A stretch of 64,000 bases of DNA, taken from NCBI RefSeq assembly GCF_900095735.1, contig NZ_FNLO01000007.1, forward strand, positions 62,001-126,000. The letters run 5' to 3'. Source of the DNA: Chitinasiproducens palmae (lineage in GTDB: Bacteria > Pseudomonadota > Gammaproteobacteria > Burkholderiales > Burkholderiaceae). The position numbers and the translations under genes were made by a program. This document shows, piece after piece, positions 31,910 to 41,433 of the stretch (the first letter of the stretch is position 1; every line of letters begins with the position of its first letter). Under the pieces are notes generated by a model that saw only the letters and a program-made list of their open reading frames with translations, was not told the DNA's origin and ran no database searches.

Positions 31910-33226
31910 TCAAAGCGCCAGTGGACGCGCATTCGACGAGGCGGTCCGCAGCGTCGCGAATTCGCGGGGTTGCAATTGTTCGATTTCGTCCGGCTCGAGG
32001 CCCGCCGCGCGTGCGTAAACGGCCGCCAGTTCGGCCGCGACATTGGCCCACGTATAGCGGCGAGTGGCGCGTTTGAGGCCTGCTTCGCCGAACGACGCCT
32101 GCAGTGCCGGGTTGTCCATCAAACGGCCCAACGCCTGGGCCAGCGCCGTCGGGTCGTTCGGCGGGACTAGCAGACCCGTGTCGCCGTCGACCACCGTGTG
32201 CTGGATACCGCCTACACGCGAGCCGATCACTGCCGTGCCGCAAGCCATCGCCTCGACGGGCGTGATGCCGAACGGCTCGTACCATGGCGTTGTCACGAAC
32301 ACGTCGCTGGCGCTGTAGAAGTGGCGCAGATCGTTGCGGCCACGGCGGCCAACGAAGGTGATGCGCGACGCGACGCCGAGTGATTCAGCGAGCCCGCGCA
32401 GGCGCGCGATTTCGGGCGTGGCGATTTCGTTTGGTATCTCGGAATTGCCGCCGACGACGTACAGCCGGGCCCGTTCACGATGTGCATCGGACAGCGCGGC
32501 CAGCGAGCGAATGACGTTGTCCACCCCTTTGCGCGGCACCAGCCGGCCAAGTTGAAGGATCGCGAATTCATCGTCACGCCAGCCGAGCCGGCGGCGCGCC
32601 AGCTGACGCGGTTGCGGCGCGAATTCGCTGCTGTCGAAGCCGCATGGCACAGTGTCGATGGAAGCGGCGCTCGCCCCGTATAAATTGATCAGGTCTTCGT
32701 AATCCTGCGGGCATTCCGCAACGATGCGGTCGGACTCGGCAACTAGTCGGTCCTCGATCGCGAACCGTTCATCGGGAAAGCCGTCTGCCTCGCCCTGATG
32801 AAGGCGCCGCACCTTGCCTAGCGCGTGAAAGGTCGTGACCACCGGGGTGCCGAGCGCTGCCTTGATGCGGAGCGCTGCCAGGCCTGACATGAAGAAGTTC
32901 GCATGCACGACGTCGTAGGGCTGACGCTGTCGCCGGGCGAACTCGATCATCCAGTCGCCGAACGTTTCGATGAACGGCAGGAGCTTTTCCTTAGGGACGG
33001 CGGTCGGCGGACCGGCGGGCACGTGGATCACGCGCGCGCCGCCGCCCATGCGGCTGATTTCGGGCAGGAGAGGGTTGTCGCGGCGCGTGAAGACATCGAC
33101 TTGATGGCCCGCTCGGGCCAGTTGACGGGCTACATGCGCCACGTAGATGTTCTGCCCCCCGGCGTCGACGCTGCCAGTCGCCGCAAGCGGCGACGCGTGC
33201 TCGCTTATCAATGCGATTCTCAGCAT
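31910..33226 (-). CDS. Glycosyltransferase family 4
   Basis: A 438-residue retaining GT-B enzyme: MLRIALISEHASPL start, GGQNIYVAHVARQLARAGH acceptor-side loop, LGRLVPRKGVD, and the donor motif PWYEPFGITPVEAMACG with both Glu residues of EX7E. It resembles the sucrose-phosphate-synthase/MshA-like GT4 branch. An excellent AAAGGAG precedes ATG 33226, and this looks like the first gene of the eight-gene operon running to 22836. The region upstream should hold the operon promoter. Donor unknown. Confidence 0.88.
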   Translation of the reverse strand: MLRIALISEHASPLAATGSVDAGGQNIYVAHVARQLARAGHQVDVFTRRDNPLLPEISRMGGGARVIHVPAGPPTAVPKEKLLPFIETFGDWMIEFARRQRQPYDVVHANFFMSGLAALRIKAALGTPVVTTFHALGKVRRLHQGEADGFPDERFAIEDRLVAESDRIVAECPQDYEDLINLYGASAASIDTVPCGFDSSEFAPQPRQLARRRLGWRDDEFAILQLGRLVPRKGVDNVIRSLAALSDAHRERARLYVVGGNSEIPNEIATPEIARLRGLAESLGVASRITFVGRRGRNDLRHFYSASDVFVTTPWYEPFGITPVEAMACGTAVIGSRVGGIQHTVVDGDTGLLVPPNDPTALAQALGRLMDNPALQASFGEAGLKRATRRYTWANVAAELAAVYARAAGLEPDEIEQLQPREFATLRTASSNARPLAL

Positions 33227-33807
33227 CCGGATTCTCCTTTCTGACTCGGCCGACACAGCCGCGGGCGGGAACAGCAGGTAACGTGCCAGAAGCGTCGCCC
33301 ATTCGCGGCGGGTCGGAGAAGCGCTTGTCTTATCAAGGGTTTGAAGCGTTGCGTGGCGCCGCTGTTGTTTCGCACGCGGCCACGCACTTGGTCCTGAAAT
33401 GAACACGGCGGTAACGTGACGCGTAAATCGAACGCTACCGGGACCGCGTCGGCGCTCAAGACAAGTGCCGTTGAAATTGTGGCTTCGTTAGCGGATCGAA
33501 AGAAAACCGGCGCTCGGCTGAACCAGAATGCGCGCAATGCGCGGTTGGCTTCAGTGTGCGGACGCGCACGCGCCGAGAGTGTCGAAGCAACGTCGAGGTG
33601 CCGCTAGACAGCCGTACGCGAACCGCGCGCTCGTGACCGTGCGTTGGCGCACGCATGCGCGTGATGAGCCGTGCCGCGTCGGCGGCGATGGCCAGCGATG
33701 GCGCTTGCAGCCTTATATCTGACGTGACGCGCGTACTCGGCGAGCGCGCCAAGCGTGCTTTTGCCCGGCGGGACCCGCGGTGTCAAGCAACTCTGCGCCG
33801 CCGTGTG
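33227..33807. other. 581-bp intergenic region upstream of the eight-gene glycan operon
   Basis: It separates the PIG-L/GT2 pair from the GT4-led operon, all on the minus strand. Open frames here are short, Arg/Ala-rich and without start signals. AT-richer sequence at about 33320-33500 is the most likely place for the operon promoter, but I cannot identify a clear -35/-10 pair or a terminator hairpin. Confidence 0.4.
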
Positions 33808-34953
33808 CTAGGCGGTCGAGGCGTCGCGCGCGCTTCGGCCGCCAGTGACGGAGTCCGACCTGCCTTGAGCGGTGGTCCGTACCCCGCGGCCGTCGCGCTC
33901 GCTGGCCGCGACGCGGTCCAGCATCGACTGCACCCGCCTTGAGACCCGGCGGCGTTGACGCAGTGCCCAGGGCAAACCGGCGAACAAGTCGCGCAGGCCC
34001 CGCCACAGGACGCGTTCCCGTGCCATCACGCGCAGCGCGCGGGCTAGGCGGCGTAGCGCGGTGCCGAACGGCAAGCGCATCGCAGCGACCCAGACCGCGT
34101 TGCGCGCCAGCAGCCGCATGCGGCGGGGCGCGTCGCGCCAAGCCGATGGATGGTGGTGAACCAGTAGCATCGGCGCATATACGATCGACCAGCCGGCTTC
34201 GAGCAGATCCAGCGCGACCAGTTCTTCCTCGCCGCCGATGAACAAGCGATCGGTGTAGCCACCGACTTCTCGGAACGCGCAAACCCGGAACACCGAAGCG
34301 CCGGCCATGTAGCCAATCAGCAGCGGCCCCGGCATGCCTTCGGCGGCGAGCGGGCTGGCGCTCATCAAGCGGCAGGTCTCGTCTTCGGCTTCGCTGGCGC
34401 CGACCGCGATCGCACTGGACAGCACGGCAATCTCGCGATGTGCGTCGAGCAGATTCGCGGCCGTCTCGAGCGAACCGGCGGCCCACCAGGTGTCGTCGTC
34501 GCAGAACGCCACATAGTCGGTCGTCACGCGTGCCACCCCGGCATTGCGGCCTGCCGCACCAAGGTTTTCCGGTAGCGCGACGACCGTGATGTCCGGATGG
34601 AGACGTTGCAACTGCTTGGCCGTGCCGTCGGACGAACCGTTGTCGACCACGATCAGCGGTACCGCCGGATGCAGGGCTTTCAAGCGCGCGACCGTCTGTT
34701 GCACTTCGTGCAGGCGGTTGTAGGTCAATACGACGACCGAAATCCGCGCAGCCCGCAGCGGCGCCGGGCCGGCCGCTGCATTCGCATGCCAGGGCGCGGC
34801 GGGCGTCGTCGAGACGGCCGGTTGCAACGTTGTCCCCGCCTGATCGGCGCCGGCATTGCCTCGTTCGCCGAAGGCCAGGCCATCGTCGAGCATGGTCGTC
34901 GAGTCGGGGAGAGTGCTGCCCTGTGCGCGGCGGGACGTCACTGTTTCGGTCAT
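33808..34953 (-). CDS. Glycosyltransferase family 2
   Basis: A 381-residue GT-A enzyme. After about 70 unstructured residues come RISVVVLTYNRLHEVQQTV, VDNGSSDGT, LPENLGAAGRNAG, the DXD motif FCDDDTWW (near residue 157) and an EEE acceptor-region motif (IGGEEELVALDLL). The C-terminus is Arg-rich. It resembles rhamnosyltransferase-like GT2 proteins. It overlaps the upstream PIG-L gene by the ATGA at 34950-34953, so sugar transfer and deacetylation are produced together. Confidence 0.87.
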   Translation of the reverse strand: MTETVTSRRAQGSTLPDSTTMLDDGLAFGERGNAGADQAGTTLQPAVSTTPAAPWHANAAAGPAPLRAARISVVVLTYNRLHEVQQTVARLKALHPAVPLIVVDNGSSDGTAKQLQRLHPDITVVALPENLGAAGRNAGVARVTTDYVAFCDDDTWWAAGSLETAANLLDAHREIAVLSSAIAVGASEAEDETCRLMSASPLAAEGMPGPLLIGYMAGASVFRVCAFREVGGYTDRLFIGGEEELVALDLLEAGWSIVYAPMLLVHHHPSAWRDAPRRMRLLARNAVWVAAMRLPFGTALRRLARALRVMARERVLWRGLRDLFAGLPWALRQRRRVSRRVQSMLDRVAASERDGRGVRTTAQGRSDSVTGGRSARDASTA

Positions 34954-35687
34954 GCTTCGTCCTTGTTCGCTTCGATGTTGCGCAGGTGCCAGTAGTGCTC
35001 CGGCGCGTCCACGTCGTCGTAGCCGCCGCTGCCGAAGGCCTTCAGCTGGCTTGTATAGGCACCGACCGCGCTGCGTTTCTGCTGTCGCCAGCGCGCACGA
35101 TGGTCGGCTTCCGCCGCGGGCGCACGGTCGCCTGGTGTCTCGTAGACGAAGGCGGGGGTGGCGCCGATGCCGCGCGCCAGCAACGTTGCAAGGCGGCGTT
35201 GGGCGAGCGTCGGCATGCGGCGGTAGAGCGCGTCCTCATAGGCGACGGTGCCGATTGAGGGCACGCGCTCGAAGGCAGACAAGGCCGCGTCCGCACACAG
35301 AAGATGGTCGGAGTGGAACAGGCCAAGCGGCGTCACTGCGCAGGTCGGACGATAGCGATCGATCGCCCGCACCAGCGCGGCGGCGACTGCTTCCACGCTC
35401 GGCGTCTGTTCGTACTGGCTGTCAAAGAAACCAAGGTTCGCGCTTACCGCTCCCACGCGGTCTAACGCCGCTTCGTTTTCACGCTGCCGCTCGACCATCG
35501 CTTCCCGGCTGGTGCGAAAGCCACATGCGCGGTCCCAGTCGGTGGACAAACCCGGATCGGACGGTACCCCGGTGAACACGGTGACTACCACGCAGTCGTC
35601 GTGCGACGCGAGCAGTTCGCCGCAGCTGAAGATACCGTCGTCATAGTGCGGCGAGATGAGCAGCAGGCGGTCAGGTGTCTCGGCCAT
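34950..35687 (-). CDS. PIG-L/LmbE-family zinc deacetylase
   Basis: A 245-residue enzyme with the metal motif SPHYDDGIFSCGEL (residues 12-25; PHxDD) and the third zinc ligand in FHSDH (near residue 126). Family members remove N-acetyl groups from GlcNAc-linked substrates, for example GlcNAc-PI, GlcNAc-inositol in mycothiol, or bacillithiol precursors. Here it heads a two-gene unit with a GT2 just upstream of the glycan operon, so an amino-sugar-containing intermediate of that glycan is the likely substrate (inference). Length is normal. The ribosome-binding site before 35687 is weak. Confidence 0.88.
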   Translation of the reverse strand: MAETPDRLLLISPHYDDGIFSCGELLASHDDCVVVTVFTGVPSDPGLSTDWDRACGFRTSREAMVERQRENEAALDRVGAVSANLGFFDSQYEQTPSVEAVAAALVRAIDRYRPTCAVTPLGLFHSDHLLCADAALSAFERVPSIGTVAYEDALYRRMPTLAQRRLATLLARGIGATPAFVYETPGDRAPAAEADHRARWRQQKRSAVGAYTSQLKAFGSGGYDDVDAPEHYWHLRNIEANKDEA

Positions 35688-36145
35688 TCGATGTGCGCGT
35701 CGGTAATTGCGGGCGAGGGCTGAGGCAGCAAGTCGCGTGCCGCGCGACTAGGCACAAGCAGCGCCACGAGCGGGCAGTCGGCTGCCAATGCGCCCGTTCC
35801 CCGAGGCAGCGGATTTTGTCCGAGCAGCCGCTGCAGCCGCGAAAGCCGCCGAGGCCCGGGTGTCCGGGCCTGGACGCACGTCGCCCCGGGCCACGCATGA
35901 GACCGGCGCGCTGGCTGGGCGAGGTTGCCGACTGGCGGGCATCGTTGACTGCTCCGTGCTCGCCTGCGGCCGTTGCAGCTTGCTTGCAACCTCCGTTCGC
36001 ACGTCCCTGGTGCCGACCCGCGGCCGGTTTTTACACGGTTGCTGGATCGCTTTGGCAGTTGTACGCGGTGCGACGCTTCGCCGGGCCAGATGGCGGTACG
36101 AGCACGCCGGCCGACGGGACGGTCGCCCGGTGCCCGGCGGTCGCT
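35688..36145. other. 458-bp intergenic region
   Basis: It lies between the PIG-L gene start and the ferredoxin-NADP reductase stop, both on the minus strand. GC-rich with overlapping chance frames on both strands, none with a start signal or protein-like composition. It must contain the promoter of the PIG-L/GT2 pair; I cannot place it. Confidence 0.4.
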
Positions 36146-37261
36146 TCAGGCGCTGCCGTCCTGACCAAGGATCGCCTCGGACAATCGCCGATCGTTGCTC
36201 GAATGCACGGCGGTCCGGGCTCGCTCGGGATGGATATAGCGATAGGCGCGGCGCAAGGCCAGCGACGCCTCGTGGAAGCCGGACAGGATCAGCTTTTGTT
36301 TGTTCGGGTAGCCGGCGATATCGCCCGCCGCAAAAATGCCGGCTAGGGATGTCTCGTAATGGTGGCAGTCGACAACCAGACGCGAGGCCTCGACCTTCAA
36401 CCCCCAGTCGCCGATTGCACCCAGTTGTGCCACCAGCCCGAACAATGCAATCACATGGTCGGCAGCCACTTGCGACGGCTGCTCCGGCCCGCTGATCGTG
36501 ACGGCGCGGAGCCGCCCGTCGGGCGCGTCCAAGGCGCTTACGGTACCGAGGGCGAACGCGATCTCGCCCGCGGCCCTGGCGGCCTCCAGTCGCCGGATGG
36601 TTTCCGGCGCGGCGCGGAACGCCGCGCGGCGATGCACCAGCGTCACGTTGGCGGCGGTGCCGCGCAGCGCCAACGCCCAATCGAGGGCCGAATCGCCGCC
36701 ACCGGCCACCACGACGTTCGCCCCGGCAAAATCGGCCAGACGACGCACCGAATAATGCAGATGCGAGCCGTGCAGCGCCTCGGCGCCCGGCACGTTCAGA
36801 CGCTGCGGCACGAAGGCGCCGCCGCCGGCTGCCACCAGCACGGCTGGCGCGACGAAGCTCGCGCCGCTTGCGGTGGTGACACGCCAGCGTGGCGCGGCCC
36901 CCGCTTCGTCCGCTGCCAGCGCGCCACCGTTAGCGTCTTCGCTGGTCGTGCCGCGTGCGTCCTGCAATGCGACCACTTCGTCACCCAGATGCATCGGCAC
37001 GTCGAACGGTGCGATCTGTTCGACCAGTCGTTCGACCAGTTCCCGCCCGGTGCAGACGGGCACGGCCGGAATATCGAAGATAGGCTTGTCCGGATACAGC
37101 TCGATGCACTGGCCGCCCGGTACTGAAAGTGTGTCGAGAATACGACACGAGAGACCGAGCACCTGCGCCTGGAAGGCGGCGAAAAGCCCGACAGGTCCCG
37201 CGCCGATGATCAGCACATCGGCGGTCTGCTCGGCCTGCTGGGGGAAGACGTCGTCCTGCAT
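36146..37261 (-). CDS. Ferredoxin-NADP(+) reductase, thioredoxin-reductase-like type
   Basis: A 371-residue flavoprotein: FAD motif LIIGAGPVGLFAAFQA (residues about 15-30), GGQCIELYPDKPIFDIP, which marks the TrxR-like FNR family, and an NADPH motif VVVAGGGDSALDWAL. The CxxC of true thioredoxin reductases is absent, supporting FNR. A late IFAAGDIAGYPNK motif binds FAD. It moves electrons between NADPH and ferredoxin/flavodoxin. A small low-complexity insertion (about residues 105-125) is present. The ATG at 37261 is preferred; an upstream TTG at 37303 would add 14 residues. Confidence 0.9.
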   Translation of the reverse strand: MQDDVFPQQAEQTADVLIIGAGPVGLFAAFQAQVLGLSCRILDTLSVPGGQCIELYPDKPIFDIPAVPVCTGRELVERLVEQIAPFDVPMHLGDEVVALQDARGTTSEDANGGALAADEAGAAPRWRVTTASGASFVAPAVLVAAGGGAFVPQRLNVPGAEALHGSHLHYSVRRLADFAGANVVVAGGGDSALDWALALRGTAANVTLVHRRAAFRAAPETIRRLEAARAAGEIAFALGTVSALDAPDGRLRAVTISGPEQPSQVAADHVIALFGLVAQLGAIGDWGLKVEASRLVVDCHHYETSLAGIFAAGDIAGYPNKQKLILSGFHEASLALRRAYRYIHPERARTAVHSSNDRRLSEAILGQDGSA

Positions 37262-37398
37262 CGAAATTCCGGATGATTCAAGCGTTTGGTGAAATTGCGA
37301 CAAACCGTGTAAGAGCGAGTTGTAACCAATTGTGTTATGTCATTTTGTCATGGTAGCGTTCGGCAACAAACCATTACTTAGAAAACCGAGGCGAGCGC

Positions 37399-37677
37399 AT
37401 GGCTATCGGCAAGGTCGGGGCCCTGGCAGTGATGACGATCGATACGGCGAAGGCTCAGAACCAATGGTGTTCGGCCTACGTCGTGACGGTGACCCAAGGC
37501 GGGTCGCAACGCGTGGTTTTCTACCAGGATATCGCCGACCGTATTTTCGCCGATCGCAGCGCGGCGGCTTCCCATGCGCTGGAAGCCGGCATGGCGTGCG
37601 CGCGCGACCTCGGCGACAAGCTGATGGCAGGCGTCGTGCGCCAGCAGGCCTCGCCGGCGGCAACGGTTCTGGCCTGA
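37399..37677 (+). CDS. Small conserved-looking hypothetical protein
   Basis: A 92-residue soluble protein divergent from the ferredoxin reductase (137 bp between starts). It is a mixed alpha/beta small domain (WCSAYVVTVTQGGSQRVVFY, then a helical HALEAGMACARDLG). I do not recognise the family. The start at 37399 has a GAGGCGAG purine stretch 6 nt upstream. The stop codon lies in a 20-bp tandem duplication. Confidence 0.65.
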   Translation: MAIGKVGALAVMTIDTAKAQNQWCSAYVVTVTQGGSQRVVFYQDIADRIFADRSAAASHALEAGMACARDLGDKLMAGVVRQQASPAATVLA

Positions 37678-37700
37678 CCGCGACGGTTCTCGCCTGACCG
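37661..37700. repeat. 20-bp tandem duplication across a stop codon
   Basis: CAACGGTTCTGGCCTGACCG (37661-37680) is followed directly by a second copy with two substitutions (37681-37700). The stop TGA at 37675-37677 is in the first copy and is repeated in the second. The remaining gap to the mdtC stop (37701-38035) is GC-rich and shows no gene or terminator I can support. Confidence 0.85.
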
Positions 37701-38035
37701 GCTCGGCGGTGTGACCGGGTGAGCGTAGACCATTCGGGCCGCCTGCAGTGGTCCGTTGCGCTGCTTCACACTGCGTCGCGTGTCTTACCGTGCCTTACTG
37801 GATCCCGGTAGCAAGCGCGTGACCGCTCGGAAGCGGCGTCCGCCGCAGCGGCCGCATGCTTCGACGGCGCGATCGCGCATCGCGGCCCACCCATGGCTGT
37901 CATGTGCCGCGGCGCCCAGCTGCGGCGCCCGCCGCAGCGAACGACGCAGCTAACGATTGACCTGTCGCGTTCCTGACGCGTACAGCCGTCCGAGATTGCC
38001 GGGCGACGCGGCCTAACGGCCGACCCGAGCTTCTT

Positions 38036-41000
38036 TCACGCCTCCCGCCCGCTGGCATCGAGCCGGTGACGACGCCCGCCGCGCCGTTCGCGCAGCCGCT
38101 CCAGCAGCAAGTACACCACCGGCGTCGTGTACAGCGTGAGCAGTTGGCTCACCACCAAACCCCCAACGATCGAAATGCCGAGCGGGCTACGCAGCTCGGC
38201 GCCTTCGCCGCTTCCGAAAGCCAGCGGCAGCGCGCCGAGCAGCGCGGCCATCGTGGTCATCATGATTGGGCGGAAGCGCAGCAGGCAGGCCTCGAAGATC
38301 GCTTCGCGCGCGTTGACGCTGCGCTCGCGGCCGATGTCGAGCGCGACGTCCACCATCATGATGGCGTTCTTCTTCACGATGCCGATCAGCAGGATCACGC
38401 CGATCAACGCGATGATGGTCAGCTCGGAGTTGAACAGCATCAGGGCCAGCAGCGCGCCGATGCCGGCGGACGGCAGGGTGGACAGGATCGTCACCGGGTG
38501 CAGATAGCTTTCGTAGAGGATGCCCAGCACGATGTAGACGGCGGCCAGCGCTGCCAGCAGCAACAACGGCATGTCCGATTGAGATTGCTGCGCGAGCTGC
38601 GCGGTGCCCTGGGCGCTGCCCTGGATGGTCGCGGGTACGCCGATCTCGTCCATCGTCTGCCGGATCGCCTGGAAGGCGTTGTCGAGGGTTACGCCCGGCG
38701 GCAGATTGAACGACAGCGTGGTGGCGACGAACGGACCCTGGTGGCTGACCGAAAGCGGCGTGGTGCTGGTGCCGAACTGCGCGAACGCAGACAGCGGCAC
38801 CATCGTCTCGCGGCTGGTCGAGACCGCCGCCCCGGTCGATGCGCCCGACTTGCCGCGTGAGGCGATCGCATTGGTGGCGGCATTGCGGACTGCCGCCGCC
38901 GCCTGCGCCGCCTGCGTGCCGGCCGTGTCGCCGGCCGTGGTGGTGGCTGTAGTGCTGCTGGTAGTGCTGGAAGTCGACGTCAGGTTGCTGCTTGCGCTGC
39001 CGCTGGTGCGGCCCGAGGTGCTGACGAAGATCTGCTTGAGTGTCTCGGGGCTCTGCCAATAGGGCGGCGCGACCTCCATCACCACGTGATATTGGTTCAG
39101 CGCGTTGTAGATCGTCGAGACCTGCCGCTGGCCGAACGCGCTGTACAGCGTGTTGTCGATCTGCTGCGGCGTGATGCCATAGCGCGCGGCTGCATCGCGG
39201 TTGATCTGGATGTTGACTTCGAGGCCGCCCTGCTGGACATCGGAACTGACGTCCACCAGCATCTTGTTCTGTTGCAGCGCCTGTTCGAGCTTGCGCGCCC
39301 AGGTGTAGAGCTCGGTCGACGAATCGCCGAGCAGCGTGTACTGGTACTGCGCGTTGCCGGCGCGGCCGCCCGCGCGGATGTCGCCGGTGGACTGCAGGAA
39401 CAACCGCACGCCGGGCGTCGTCGAGAGCTTCGGGCGCAGCCGGGCGACCACCTGGTCGCCCGACAGCTTGCGATCGGCCATCGGCTTGAGCGTGACCAGC
39501 ATGAAGCCGGTGTTCGCGCCGCGGCCGCCGGTGAAGCCAGTGACGGTTTCAACGGCCGGATCGTCCTGGACGACTTTCATCAGTTGCGTGAACTTCGTCT
39601 GCATCGCCTGGAACGAGATGTTCTGGTCGGCCTGGATGCCGCCCATCAGCTGGCCGGTCTCCTGCTGCGGGAGGAAGCCCTTCGGAATCGCGATGAACAG
39701 ATAGACGTTCAACGCGACGGTGGCCAGCAGCACCAGTATGACCGGCAGCGGATGGTCGAGCGCGATGCGCAGCGTGCGCGCATAGCCGTCGCGCATCCGC
39801 AGCCGCGGCAGCCGGGCGATCCGGAAACGGCCGTCGCGGGGCTTGCCGGCCGCGCCCGCGTCAGGCCTGCCGGCGTCCTTCGGCGGCCGGGCCGGCGCAT
39901 CGGGCGTCGCTGCCGCCGGCTGCTGCGCATCGGTGCGCGGGCGCGGCGGACGAACCAGACGCGCCGCCATCATCGGCGTGACCGTCAGCGAGACGATCAG
40001 CGATACCAGGATGGCCAGCGACAGCACCAGCGCGAACTCGCGGAAGAACCGCCCGACAACACCGCCCATCAGCAGGATCGGCAGGAACACGGCGATCAGC
40101 GACAGGCTCATCGAGACGACCGTGAACGCGACTTCGCGCGTGCCGAGCAAGGCGGCCTGCATGCGCGGCCGGCCATTCTCGACATGCCGCGCGATGTTCT
40201 CCAGCACGACGATCGCGTCGTCCACCACGAAGCCGGTCGCGATCGTCAACGCCATCAACGACAGCGTGTCGAGCGTGAAGTCGAACAGGTACATGCCAGC
40301 GAAGGTCGCGATGATCGACACCGGCACCGCCACCGCCGGCACCAGCGTCGCGCGCCAGTCGCGCAGGAAGGCCCACACGACGAGAACCACCAGCAGCACC
40401 GCGATGGCGAGCGTGATCTCGGTGTCCAGCAGCGCGGCCCGGATGCTCACCGTGCGGTCGCCGAGCACCGTCATGTCGACGGCGGCCGGCAGCGACGCCC
40501 GCAGCGTCGGCAGCACGGTCTTGATGCGGTCGACGGTGTCGACCACATTGGCGCCCGGCTGGCCGTAGATCATCACCAACACGGCCGGACTGCCGTTGAC
40601 CAGACCGAGGTTGCGCAGGTCTTCGACCGAATCGACCACCTCGCCGACGTCCGACAGACGGACGGCCGCATTGTTGCGGTAGGCGACCACCAGATCGCGA
40701 TACTGCTGAGCCTCGCGGGCCTGGTCGTTCGTGTACAGCTGGAAGCGCTGCGCGCCGATGTCGAACGCGCCCTTCGGGCTGTCGGCATTCGCCGAGGCGA
40801 GGGCGGCGCGCACGTCCTCCAGGCCGATGCCGTAATGGAACAGGGCGTTCGGGTTCAGTTCGGCCCGGACCGCGGGCAGGGCGCTGCCGTTGATGCTGAC
40901 ATCGCCGACCCCCTGCACCTGCGCGAGCGACTGCTGCATCACTGTCGCCGCGGAGTCGTACAGCTGTCCACGGTCCAGCGTCTGCGAGGTGAGCGCGACG

Positions 41001-41425
41001 ATCAACATCGGCGCGGCGGCCGGATTCGCCTTGCGGTAGGTCGGATTGCTGCGCAGCGCGGCCGGCAGGTCGACGCGTGCCGCGTTGATCGCGGCTTGCA
41101 CGTCGCGCGCCGCGCCGTCGATATCGCGGTTCAGGTTGAACTGCAGCGTGATGCGCGCGGACCCTCGCGAACTGATCGAGGTCATTTCGCTGACGTCCGC
41201 GATGGCGCCGAGATATCGCTCCAGCGGACTGGCGACGGTGGTTGCAACCGTCTCGGGGCTCGCGCCGGGCAGCGTGGCCGTAACCGAGATGGTCGGGAAA
41301 TCCACCTGCGGCAGCGGCGACACCGGCAGCTTGAAGTAGCTGAAGAAGCCGGCCACCACCAGGCCGATCGCCAGCAGGGTCGTGCCGATCGGGCGGTAGA
41401 TGAAGATCCGCGACCAGTTCGTCAT
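38036..41425 (-). CDS. mdtC: RND multidrug efflux subunit MdtC
   Basis: A 1129-residue RND transporter whose N-terminus (IFIYRPIGTTLLAIGLVVAG, LPQVDFPTISVTATLPGASP) is diagnostic for MdtC. The proton-relay DD sits in [15 protein letters not shown] in TM4. It is longer than the usual 1025 or so because of two insertions: a Pro/Ala/Lys cytoplasmic linker between TM6 and TM7 (about residues 493-541) and a Ser/Thr- then Ala-rich stretch (about 805-875) in the second periplasmic porter domain. It forms a heterotrimer with MdtB and uses MdtA and a TolC-type channel encoded elsewhere. It follows mdtB by 8 bp. Confidence 0.93.
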   Translation of the reverse strand: MTNWSRIFIYRPIGTTLLAIGLVVAGFFSYFKLPVSPLPQVDFPTISVTATLPGASPETVATTVASPLERYLGAIADVSEMTSISSRGSARITLQFNLNRDIDGAARDVQAAINAARVDLPAALRSNPTYRKANPAAAPMLIVALTSQTLDRGQLYDSAATVMQQSLAQVQGVGDVSINGSALPAVRAELNPNALFHYGIGLEDVRAALASANADSPKGAFDIGAQRFQLYTNDQAREAQQYRDLVVAYRNNAAVRLSDVGEVVDSVEDLRNLGLVNGSPAVLVMIYGQPGANVVDTVDRIKTVLPTLRASLPAAVDMTVLGDRTVSIRAALLDTEITLAIAVLLVVLVVWAFLRDWRATLVPAVAVPVSIIATFAGMYLFDFTLDTLSLMALTIATGFVVDDAIVVLENIARHVENGRPRMQAALLGTREVAFTVVSMSLSLIAVFLPILLMGGVVGRFFREFALVLSLAILVSLIVSLTVTPMMAARLVRPPRPRTDAQQPAAATPDAPARPPKDAGRPDAGAAGKPRDGRFRIARLPRLRMRDGYARTLRIALDHPLPVILVLLATVALNVYLFIAIPKGFLPQQETGQLMGGIQADQNISFQAMQTKFTQLMKVVQDDPAVETVTGFTGGRGANTGFMLVTLKPMADRKLSGDQVVARLRPKLSTTPGVRLFLQSTGDIRAGGRAGNAQYQYTLLGDSSTELYTWARKLEQALQQNKMLVDVSSDVQQGGLEVNIQINRDAAARYGITPQQIDNTLYSAFGQRQVSTIYNALNQYHVVMEVAPPYWQSPETLKQIFVSTSGRTSGSASSNLTSTSSTTSSTTATTTAGDTAGTQAAQAAAAVRNAATNAIASRGKSGASTGAAVSTSRETMVPLSAFAQFGTSTTPLSVSHQGPFVATTLSFNLPPGVTLDNAFQAIRQTMDEIGVPATIQGSAQGTAQLAQQSQSDMPLLLLAALAAVYIVLGILYESYLHPVTILSTLPSAGIGALLALMLFNSELTIIALIGVILLIGIVKKNAIMMVDVALDIGRERSVNAREAIFEACLLRFRPIMMTTMAALLGALPLAFGSGEGAELRSPLGISIVGGLVVSQLLTLYTTPVVYLLLERLRERRGGRRHRLDASGREA

Positions 41426-41433
41426 GACGACCT

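Noticed and set aside
22836-35687. Standard LPS-core (waa) or capsule (wza/wzx/wzy) locus
   Set aside because: No Kdo transferase, waaA/waaC pair, polymerase, flippase, ABC exporter or initiating transferase was found; gene content does not fit these categories.
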